Source: Firmicutes bacterium ZCTH02-B6
Lineage (GTDB): Bacteria > Bacillota > Limnochordia > Limnochordales > ZCTH02-B6
Direction: 5' to 3'
Length of the DNA: 6,193 bases
NCBI GenBank assembly: GCA_002159155.1
Contig: LZRQ01000197.1
Location: forward strand, 1 to 6,193
Shown here: in pieces, positions 1 to 4,992 of the stretch
Layout: each line of letters begins with the position of its first letter
How positions within the stretch are numbered: position 1 is the first letter of the stretch
The notes under the pieces: model-generated
What the model saw: the letters and a program-made list of their open reading frames with translations, nothing else
What the model was told of the DNA's origin: nothing
Databases searched by the model: none
Translations under genes and position numbers: made by a program

Positions 1-174
1 GTCGAGCACCGCTCCGATCCATAACCCGGCCAGGACAAACGCGGCAAACACCAGCGCCCGCCACAACCCGTAGCGGATCGTCAGCCAGCCGAAAAGCAGG
101 CCCAGGATACCACCGAGAATCTTGCCGCGGTGTACCAACAGGAAACTGACGAACCGCTCCCAGTCCAGCTGCAT
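1..174 (-). CDS. DUF2273 small integral membrane protein, 3' end cut by the window
   Basis: The frame is open from an ATG at 174 to the window edge and gives 58 residues with no stop. The protein starts MQLDWERFVSFLLVHRGKIL and continues with two hydrophobic stretches at about 18-34 and 39-56, separated by IRYGLWRA. The VHRGKILGGILGLLFG segment and the two-helix layout fit the DUF2273 family of roughly 60-80-residue membrane proteins, which are commonly encoded beside amaP and asp23 genes. Only a few residues are probably missing. AAGGGG, overlapping the amaP TAA stop, lies 8 nt before the ATG, and the gap to amaP is 12 nt, so it belongs to the same message. Its molecular role is unknown; with AmaP it probably forms the membrane part of the Asp23 group. 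By analogy with B. subtilis gene order, nusB may follow, outside the window. Confidence 0.82.
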   Translation of the reverse strand, partial: MQLDWERFVSFLLVHRGKILGGILGLLFGWLTIRYGLWRALVFAAFVLAGLWIGAVLD

Positions 175-186
175 GACCTCTGCCCC

Positions 187-726
187 TTACTCCACCCGGG
201 AACGGGATTCGCGGGCGATGTTGCGTACCTCGACGCTCACCCGGTTCACCGGCACGCCCACGGTTTCCCGCACGTATGCCTCAACCCGCTCCTGCACCTC
301 ACGGGTCACATCCGGGACGCGCAAATCAGGCACCACCAGCAGCGACAGGTCGATATGCAACTCCTCGCCGGCGGCGGCCACTTCCACGTCCACGTCAGAG
401 ATTCCCTTAACCTGCTGGGCGGCCCGGTACACCAACGACTCCACCGCCCGCAGGGAGATGCTCACGTCCCCGAGTTGCGTCGTCTGGCGCAACGAGTCCG
501 GCGGTCGCTCTCGCTGCCACACCTGCAACAGCAGGTAGAGAGCCAGTCCCACCAGGAGCAGCGCAGCGAGCCCCATCTCCAGGCGCGCGGGGCCCCTTGC
601 GGCCGCTACGAGGTCAAACAGCCACGGCATCCCGTTCCAGCCGCTCACCAACGCCAGCCCCGCCACGCCAGCCGCCAGGGTGATGATGGCCGTCAGGCTC
701 GCCACCAGCCGCTCCACCAAACTCAT
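187..726 (-). CDS. amaP: Alkaline shock response membrane anchor protein (AmaP family)
   Basis: Proteins of this family anchor Asp23 at the membrane in staphylococci. The 179 residues have a transmembrane helix at about 7-28, a loop about 29-49 rich in Trp, Pro and Arg, and a second helix at about 50-70. The cytosolic C-terminal half (85-173) resembles an Asp23 domain: GDVSISLRAVESLV, GISDVDVEV, ELHIDLSLLVVPDLRVPDV, then a long helix and GVPVNRVSVEVRNI. The ATG start is 3 nt after the Asp23 gene's stop, with GAGGG about 11 nt upstream inside that gene's end, so translation is probably coupled. Its own C-terminal domain plus the adjacent free Asp23 protein suggest a hetero-oligomer at the inner face of the membrane; that is inference. 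The symbol is assigned by family and context, as sequence identity to the staphylococcal protein is expected to be low. Confidence 0.82.
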   Translation of the reverse strand: MSLVERLVASLTAIITLAAGVAGLALVSGWNGMPWLFDLVAAARGPARLEMGLAALLLVGLALYLLLQVWQRERPPDSLRQTTQLGDVSISLRAVESLVYRAAQQVKGISDVDVEVAAAGEELHIDLSLLVVPDLRVPDVTREVQERVEAYVRETVGVPVNRVSVEVRNIARESRSRVE

Positions 727-729
727 CGT

Positions 730-1122
730 TCAGCGCACCCTCGGTTCCTCATTCTTTTCCTCGCTGCTGGGCAGTGGGAAGTGTACTCCCTGGACGTGGA
801 CGTTGACCTCCACCACTTGCAGCCCAGTCATGCTCTCGATGGCTCGCTTGACGTTCTCTTGGATATTCCAGGCCACCGTGGGAATGTGCACACCGTAGTC
901 CACGACCACAAAGAGGTCAACGGCCGCCTGCTCCTCGCCCACTTCCACCTTTACACCCTTGGAGAGGTTCTTGCGGCCGAGCATCTCCGCGATGCCGCCT
1001 GCGATGCCGCCGCTCATCCCCGCCACGCCCTGCACTTCCGTGGCCGCCAGGCCTGCGATGATTGCCACCACTTCGTTGGCGATTCGCAGTTCGCCCAACT
1101 CGGTCCGTTCCGTCTCCGCCAT
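730..1122 (-). CDS. Asp23/Gls24-family envelope stress protein
   Basis: This is a small cytosolic protein of the Asp23/DUF322 family, equivalent in position to B. subtilis YqhY, which lies directly after accC. From the chosen ATG it has 130 residues. The conserved N-terminal part is ELRIANEVVAIIAGLAATEVQGVAGM (11-36), then a glycine-rich stretch (37-49). GVKVEV and AAVDLFVVVDYGVHIP form the central strands, the helix about 82-99 is VAWNIQENVKRAIESMTG, and the last strand is VVEVNVHVQGV. The tail (118-130) is charged. The ATG at 1122 is chosen because GGAGG lies 11 nt upstream. GTG codons at 1140 and 1134 would add up to six residues without a ribosome site. Staphylococcal Asp23 is held at the membrane by AmaP, and an amaP-like gene follows only 3 nt after this stop. 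Involvement with acetyl-CoA carboxylase is suggested by position only. Confidence 0.9.
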   Translation of the reverse strand: MAETERTELGELRIANEVVAIIAGLAATEVQGVAGMSGGIAGGIAEMLGRKNLSKGVKVEVGEEQAAVDLFVVVDYGVHIPTVAWNIQENVKRAIESMTGLQVVEVNVHVQGVHFPLPSSEEKNEEPRVR

Positions 1123-1143
1123 TGGCTCTGGCACCTCCACCCA

Positions 1144-2496
1144 TCATGAGGCCGCAAGCAATCGCCGCCGTTCGATGAAATCGGTCGATAAATCGCCCCG
1201 TTGGAACGCCTCGTCTTCGACGACGCGCAAGTGGAACTCCACGTTGGTGCGTACGCCCTCCACGACCAGATCCATCAGGGCCGCCTGGGCCCGTCCGATG
1301 GCTTCTTCACGATCCCGTCCATGCACAATCAACTTGGCAAACATCGGATCGTAGTAGGGTGGGATGGCATAGCCGCTGTAAGCGCCACTGTCAAACCGCA
1401 CCCCCGGGCCGCCGGGCGGCACAAGCAGCGTAATGCGCCCCGGCGACGGCATGAAGTTGCGCGCCGGGTCCTCGGCGTTGATCCGGAACTCGATCGCATG
1501 GCCGCGCCAGGTAACGTCCTCCTGCCGCCACGGCAAAGGCTCACCCATGGCGATCAGGATCTGCTGCTTGACCAGGTCAATACCGGTCACCGCCTCGGTC
1601 ACCGGATGCTCGACCTGAATGCGCGTGTTCATCTCCAGGAAATAGAAGTTCCCGTCGCGGTCCAGGAGAAACTCCACCGTGCCAGCGTTGGCGTAGTTGA
1701 CCGCCTGGGCGGCTCGCACCGCCGCTTCTCCCATGCGCTGTCGGAGCTCGGGCGTCACGGCCGGTGAAGGGCATTCTTCGATCAGCTTCTGGTGACGCCG
1801 CTGGATGGAGCATTCCCGTTCGCCGAGGTGGATAATGTGGCCGTACTCGTCCGCGAGCACCTGGATTTCCACGTGGCGCGGCTGTTCCACGTACTTCTCG
1901 ATGTACACCGCCGGGCTGCCAAAGGCAGCTTCCGCCTCAGTGCGGGCAATCTGCAGCGCCTTCCCGAGCTCGTCGCGGCTTGCGGCAACGCGCATGCCCT
2001 TCCCGCCACCGCCTGCCGCCGCCTTAATCAGAACGGGAAACCCGATCTCCTCCGAGATGGCCAACGCCTCGGCGTCCACCGTCACCGGGCCGTTGCTGCC
2101 GGGCAGCGTCGGCACGCCGACCTGCCGCACCGTCTCGCGGGCCGCGGCCTTGTCCCCCATGCGCTCGATGCTGTGGGCCGCCGGGCCGATGAACTTGATC
2201 CCGTGGGATTCGCAGATCTCGGCAAAATGGGCTTGCTCGGCCAAATAGCCGTAGCCGGGGTGGATCGCGTCGACGCCGGCCAACACGGCCGTACTCATGA
2301 TGTTGGGGATATTGAGGTAACTCTTGGCCGACGGCGCGGGGCCCACGCAGTAGGCTTCGTCCGCCAGCCTCACATGCAGCGCATCCCTGTCCGCCTCCGA
2401 ATAGATAGCCACCGTGCGGATGCCCAGCTCCCGGCAGGCGCGGATAATGCGGCAGGCGATCTCCCCCCGGTTGGCGATCAGTACCTTTTCAAACAA
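1144..2496 (-). CDS. accC: Biotin carboxylase subunit of acetyl-CoA carboxylase (AccC)
   Basis: This enzyme uses ATP and bicarbonate to carboxylate the biotin on AccB. The 450 residues equal the usual family length. The order is the N-terminal biotin carboxylase fold (MFEKVLIANRGEIACRIIRA, HPGYGYLAEQAHFAE), the ATP-grasp domain with K116, K158, the glycine loop GGGGKGMR (162-169), H208, K237 and E275, then FLEMNTRIQVEHPVTE with E288, N290, R292 and E296. R338 lies in the C-terminal domain. All catalytic and ATP/Mg residues known from the E. coli enzyme are present at nearly the same numbers, so the protein should be active. The start is TTG: the N-terminal match begins exactly there, but the upstream GGGGGGA is a weak ribosome site. 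A 24-nt gap to accB indicates one message. AccA and AccD, the carboxyltransferase, are not in this window. Confidence 0.98.
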   Translation of the reverse strand: MFEKVLIANRGEIACRIIRACRELGIRTVAIYSEADRDALHVRLADEAYCVGPAPSAKSYLNIPNIMSTAVLAGVDAIHPGYGYLAEQAHFAEICESHGIKFIGPAAHSIERMGDKAAARETVRQVGVPTLPGSNGPVTVDAEALAISEEIGFPVLIKAAAGGGGKGMRVAASRDELGKALQIARTEAEAAFGSPAVYIEKYVEQPRHVEIQVLADEYGHIIHLGERECSIQRRHQKLIEECPSPAVTPELRQRMGEAAVRAAQAVNYANAGTVEFLLDRDGNFYFLEMNTRIQVEHPVTEAVTGIDLVKQQILIAMGEPLPWRQEDVTWRGHAIEFRINAEDPARNFMPSPGRITLLVPPGGPGVRFDSGAYSGYAIPPYYDPMFAKLIVHGRDREEAIGRAQAALMDLVVEGVRTNVEFHLRVVEDEAFQRGDLSTDFIERRRLLAAS

Positions 2497-2520
2497 AGGC
2501 TTGTCCCCCCGCAGCCGGCC

Positions 2521-2973
2521 TTACAGCTTCTCCAGCACAAAGAGCGGCTGGCCGTACTCCACGGGCTGTGCGTTTTCCACGAGGATTTCCGTCACCCGCC
2601 CGCGTACTTCGGACTCGATCTCGTTCATGAGTTTCATGGCTTCGATGATGCACAAGGTTTGGCCGACCTCGACGATGTCACCCACCTTGACGTAAGGCTC
2701 CGCATCGGGAGCCGGGGCGCGGTAAAAGGTGCCCACCATCGGCGCCGTGATCTGAACGAAGCGATCGTCCTTGGCGGGCGCCTTGCTCTCGGCCGCAGGG
2801 GCTGGGGCAGCGGGCGCGGGCGCCGGCTCCGCCTGAACGGTGACGGGCGCGGGCCGGACGGCAGCGCTCAACTTGCGCATGGCCACCTTAAAGCCTTCGG
2901 CTTCCAGCTCAAATTCGTCGATGGCGCTCTTAGAGATAAGTTCGATCAATTCCTTGATGGATTCGAGGTTCAA
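2521..2973 (-). CDS. accB: Biotin carboxyl carrier protein of acetyl-CoA carboxylase (AccB, BCCP)
   Basis: This protein carries the biotin that is carboxylated by AccC and then donates CO2 to acetyl-CoA at the carboxyltransferase, the first committed step of fatty acid synthesis in the cytosol. The 150 residues show an N-terminal region (1-35, IKELIELISKSAIDEFELEAEGFKV) matching bacterial AccB, an Ala/Pro-rich flexible linker about 41-66, and the biotinyl domain about 72-150. That domain contains PMVGTFYRAPAPDAEP (78-93, including the thumb-like insert) and EAMKLMNEIESE, with K114 as the biotinylated lysine. The start is TTG, supported by AAGGAGG 8 nt upstream and by the N-terminal match; no other in-frame start codon lies between it and an upstream stop. 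accC follows after a 24-nt gap. The gene is preceded by a likely promoter and an unusual repeated leader. Confidence 0.96.
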   Translation of the reverse strand: MNLESIKELIELISKSAIDEFELEAEGFKVAMRKLSAAVRPAPVTVQAEPAPAPAAPAPAAESKAPAKDDRFVQITAPMVGTFYRAPAPDAEPYVKVGDIVEVGQTLCIIEAMKLMNEIESEVRGRVTEILVENAQPVEYGQPLFVLEKL

Positions 2974-3031
2974 AGGCCCTGCCTCCTTGGAAGCTGCCTC
3001 CTTTAGGAAGTCCTCCTAGGGAAGTCCTTCC
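2972..3031 (-). repeat. Four 15-nt tandem repeats with Shine-Dalgarno-like cores in the accB leader
   Basis: On the minus strand the leader divides into four 15-nt units with an exact period: GGAAGGACTTCCCTA (3031-3017), GGAGGACTTCCTAAA (3016-3002), GGAGGCAGCTTCCAA (3001-2987) and GGAGGCAGGGCCTTT (2986-2972). Each starts with a GGAAG or GGAGG core, and the first three also carry CTTCC, which can pair with those cores. For example, CTTCC of unit 2, the loop UAAA and GGAGG of unit 3 form a 5-bp hairpin. The last core, AAGGAGG at 2988-2982, is the working ribosome site, 8 nt before the accB TTG. The periodic SD/anti-SD layout could gather ribosomes or switch between open and closed forms. Confidence 0.7.
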
Positions 3032-3036
3032 TTGTA

Positions 3037-3065
3037 ATCTTACCTTCCCCCGGATGCGGCGTCAA
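3037..3065 (-). promoter_or_regulatory. Candidate SigA-type promoter for accBC inside the end of spoIIIAH
   Basis: Reading the minus strand, TTGACG (3065-3060, five of six to the -35 consensus) is followed after exactly 17 bp by TAAGAT (3042-3037, four of six to the -10 consensus, including the most conserved A and final T). The -10 box overlaps the spoIIIAH TAA stop. A start of transcription near 3030 would give a leader of about 57 nt before the accB TTG codon. accB and accC are needed in vegetative cells, whereas the spoIIIA operon is a sporulation unit, so an internal vegetative promoter is expected about here. No experimental evidence is available. Confidence 0.6.
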
Positions 3066-3657
3066 CGATGCTCACCGCCTCCCGGCGCACCCCCGCCAGG
3101 CGGCTGGCCAGCTCGCCTATGCGCGCCGCTTGGGCGGCGTCCAGCACCGTGTCCACTACCACGTAGGCACCTGTCTCGGCCACGACCGCCACCGCCTCGA
3201 TGCCTTGCGCGCGCAGCAAGTTTTCAATCTGCGCTTCTCTGGCTTCCATCTCCCACAGCGCCAGCAGTCTCTGCTGGGCCTCGCGGCGCCGTTCCTCGCT
3301 GGCTGCCGGGTCTACCGCGATGGCCTGCAACAAATCGAGCTGCCGTGAGCGCAATCGCTCCCGTTCCAGCCGAAAGTCCGCCAGCGGATCGGCCCGCACG
3401 GGGGCAACCGCCACCACCGGTGCCGCCGCCGGTTCCACCTCGACTGCCTCCTCCGGCGGCACCACGGCAAGGACCGGAACCACCGCCTCCTCAACCGTCC
3501 CCACCGCCTGGCGGGCCCGCTCCAGCTCCGCCGCTCGCCAGGCTCCGAGCGCCGCCAGTGCGATGACCAGGAGGGCCATCGTCCATTGGGGCCGGGACCA
3601 GACAAAAAAGCGAACTCGTCCCTCTGGCCGGCGGCTCATCGTCGCGTGGACTGCCAT
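3040..3657 (-). CDS. spoIIIAH: Stage III sporulation protein AH (SpoIIIAH)
   Basis: This is a mother-cell membrane protein whose outer domain in B. subtilis binds forespore SpoIIQ, linking the two membranes. The 205 residues have a basic N-terminus, one transmembrane helix about 26-40, and a Val/Pro/Ala/Glu-rich linker about 54-89. A helical segment 91-114 (DFRLERERLRSRQLDLLQ) corresponds to the family's conserved F-R-x-E-R-x-x-x-R helix. A second charged helix 119-151 precedes the terminal strand-helix-strand part (about 154-198). AAGGAGG lies 9 nt before the ATG, so the start is well supported. An ATG at codon 7 is the only near alternative. A 67-nt gap holding a hairpin separates it from spoIIIAG. 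Its last codons overlap a promoter-like sequence pointing into accB, and its TAA stop is part of the proposed -10 box. It is the last spoIIIA gene. Confidence 0.9.
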   Translation of the reverse strand: MAVHATMSRRPEGRVRFFVWSRPQWTMALLVIALAALGAWRAAELERARQAVGTVEEAVVPVLAVVPPEEAVEVEPAAAPVVAVAPVRADPLADFRLERERLRSRQLDLLQAIAVDPAASEERRREAQQRLLALWEMEAREAQIENLLRAQGIEAVAVVAETGAYVVVDTVLDAAQAARIGELASRLAGVRREAVSIVDAASGGR

Positions 3658-3704
3658 CGAGCATCTCCTCCTTGTGGGTTCCTACGTGCCGCTTTGTTGC
3701 TCGT

Positions 3705-3724
3705 ACGGGCGCCCTTACACCCGT
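3705..3724 (-). other. Intercistronic hairpin between spoIIIAG and spoIIIAH
   Basis: Directly after the spoIIIAG stop the transcript reads ACGGGUGU-AAGG-GCGCCCGU, an 8-bp stem (six Watson-Crick pairs and two G-U pairs) closed by a 4-nt loop. No run of U follows, so it does not look like an intrinsic terminator. It sits in the 67-nt gap before spoIIIAH, the longest gap inside the sporulation part. It could stabilise the upstream message or separate translation of the two genes; that role is inferred. Confidence 0.4.
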
Positions 3725-4366
3725 TCAAGGGACTTGTGCCAAGACGTATACCTTGTAGGCCGGCACACCCAGCAAGGTAGCAACGGCGCGGCTAATTTCC
3801 CAGCGCAGGCGGCTGTCCGCGGCGGCGTCAGCCACTACGACGACTCCCTGAATGGGCGGCATGCGTTCTAGCATCACCAGGGCCTCCTCCTGCCTGCCTT
3901 GGTCCCGCCGCAAAAGTACCGGTTGCGCCGTATGCCGCTCCTCGATGACGGTGCGGGGCGCCCCCTGGGCGGGCTCCTCACTCACGCGGCGTTCGCGGCT
4001 GGACTGCTCGGCCAAGACCTTCTCGGTACTAGCCGCCAGCGTGATGCTCACGTGGACGCGGTTGACCCCGTGAATTTGGAGGAGCGCCTCGCGCACCAGC
4101 GACTCGAGCTCCCGGGCGTACGCGGCGGCCAGGGAACCTGATGCGGAGGCCGGCACAGCGGTATCGGGAAGAGCCGGAGAATCGGAGCGCCCTGCCGTGT
4201 CCCGCGCCTCCCTCGGGTTTAAGGTCATCAGGAGGACGCCCAAGGCCAAAAGCAGGATGAGGTAGCGGGTGAATTGGGCCTGACCCTCAGGCAGGCGGGG
4301 CCAGCGCCCCCCGCCGCCCTCTCGGAACCAGCGGCTCCACGACTCCGACAGCTTGCCCACGGACAC
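3725..4366 (-). CDS. spoIIIAG: Stage III sporulation protein AG (SpoIIIAG)
   Basis: In B. subtilis this protein forms a large oligomeric ring in the intermembrane space as part of the SpoIIIA-SpoIIQ channel. The 213 residues show a cytosolic N-terminus rich in Gly, Arg and Trp, one transmembrane helix at about 32-49, and a low-complexity linker about 50-78. The ring-building domain follows: helix 80-99, strand 103-110, a charged insertion about 112-172 that corresponds to the extra strand-rich insert of this family, strand GVVVVAD at 174-180, helix 184-200, and last strand 204-212. The end LLGVPAYKVYVL is the family's conserved C-terminal signature. The start is GTG. A second GTG two codons on (4360) is also possible: the GAGGGG site overlapping the spoIIIAF stop is 4 nt (GAGG core) from the first GTG and 10 nt from the second. 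The gap to spoIIIAF is only 6 nt, so translation is probably coupled. Confidence 0.92.
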   Translation of the reverse strand: MSVGKLSESWSRWFREGGGGRWPRLPEGQAQFTRYLILLLALGVLLMTLNPREARDTAGRSDSPALPDTAVPASASGSLAAAYARELESLVREALLQIHGVNRVHVSITLAASTEKVLAEQSSRERRVSEEPAQGAPRTVIEERHTAQPVLLRRDQGRQEEALVMLERMPPIQGVVVVADAAADSRLRWEISRAVATLLGVPAYKVYVLAQVP

Positions 4367-4372
4367 GCCCCC

Positions 4373-4960
4373 TCACAACGACCTGACCCGGACTTCCACC
4401 TGCTCCAGCGACAGGCCGAAAAACTGCGCCACGATGCGCCGGATGCGCTCAGGGTCCAGCGGTGCAGTCCGCAGCCCCTCCGGCGTGCCCGTCGCCGGAA
4501 CCTGGATGATGGCCCTTATCTCCACAGGCTCTCCCCCGGTCCCGAGGTGTACCTCCACATTGGCGGGTTCCACGCCGCCTGCCAGCGCCGCCACACTGGC
4601 CACTTGCTGCGCCCAGCGGTTCTCGGTCGCGTCATTGAGCCGCCGCAACGCTGCCGCCGCCAGCGCCTGCCCGGCCGCCACCGGCCCACCGGGGTAACCC
4701 GCACCTCCGGCGTCGAACTCCGGGACCGATGCGAAAGACGCTGCGCCCCCCGATGACCCCATGCCAAACAGGCGCCGCTGCAGGTCGTAGTCCAGGTTGA
4801 AGACGGCCAGAACGGGTGAAAGGATGGCGGCGATCACGAGTAGCCCCAGGACGAACCGCGTATAGCCGCGCATGGCCGATTCGGGCAGAAGCAGCTGTAC
4901 GATGTGCACGAAGAACACCACGATGATGATCCCGCGCACCGCGTCTGCCAGCCACGCCAT
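4373..4960 (-). CDS. spoIIIAF: Stage III sporulation protein AF (SpoIIIAF)
   Basis: This is a membrane-anchored component of the SpoIIIA-SpoIIQ channel. From the chosen ATG it has 195 residues. Two N-terminal transmembrane helices at about 8-25 and 34-54 are joined by the short loop LLPESAMRGYTR, typical of the family. A glycine/alanine-rich linker (about 66-98) leads to a C-terminal domain of about 100-193 that fits the ring-building-motif type: helix, strand VEVHL, strand EIRAIIQV, helix, strand VEVRV. The ATG at 4960 is preferred because GGGGGAGG lies 8 nt upstream and because family members start almost directly with the first membrane helix. A GTG at 4996 overlaps the spoIIIAE stop by 4 nt and would add 12 residues, but it has no Shine-Dalgarno sequence. 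The gene sits between spoIIIAE and spoIIIAG with no room for its own promoter, so it should be co-transcribed and translationally close-coupled. Confidence 0.9.
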   Translation of the reverse strand: MAWLADAVRGIIIVVFFVHIVQLLLPESAMRGYTRFVLGLLVIAAILSPVLAVFNLDYDLQRRLFGMGSSGGAASFASVPEFDAGGAGYPGGPVAAGQALAAAALRRLNDATENRWAQQVASVAALAGGVEPANVEVHLGTGGEPVEIRAIIQVPATGTPEGLRTAPLDPERIRRIVAQFFGLSLEQVEVRVRSL

Positions 4961-4968
4961 CCGCACCG

Positions 4969-4976
4969 CCTCCCCC
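4969..4976 (-). promoter_or_regulatory. Ribosome binding site that decides the spoIIIAF start
   Basis: On the minus strand GGGGGAGG lies 8 nt before the ATG at 4960 and inside the extra 12 codons of the longer GTG-started reading. No comparable purine-rich site precedes the GTG at 4996. The site therefore supports the shorter SpoIIIAF. Confidence 0.7.
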
Positions 4977-4992
4977 GGAGCGGCGGGCCCGC

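Noticed and set aside
1123..1140. GTG at 1140 as the Asp23-gene start
   Set aside because: No Shine-Dalgarno sequence precedes it; the GGAGG at 1138-1134 lies inside the proposed extension and serves the ATG at 1122 instead.
130..1149. Plus-strand frame of 339 codons opposite the Asp23 and amaP genes
   Set aside because: It is a His/Arg/Pro-rich shadow frame with no domain and no ribosome site, opposite two well-supported genes.
1792..3006. Long plus-strand frame of 404 codons opposite accB and accC
   Set aside because: It lies antisense to two genes with full catalytic motifs, is rich in Arg, His, Leu and Gly with no recognisable domain, and is the expected shadow of GC-rich codon use.
2972..3031. 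Repeated leader as a CRISPR array or a known riboswitch
   Set aside because: The units are contiguous with no spacers and far too short for CRISPR, and the leader of about 57 nt lacks any riboswitch or T-box core that I recognise.
2974..3065. FapR-type operator at accB
   Set aside because: No sequence resembling the FapR inverted repeat with its TTAGTACCT half is visible; the imperfect palindromes here come from the 15-nt repeat units.
3054..3566. Proline-rich plus-strand frame opposite spoIIIAH
   Set aside because: The composition comes from the complement of Ala/Gly/Glu/Arg codons in SpoIIIAH; there is no motif and no start signal.
3705..3724. Hairpin after spoIIIAG as an intrinsic terminator
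   Set aside because: No U-run follows the stem, the stem contains two G-U pairs, and spoIIIAH of the same operon follows directly.
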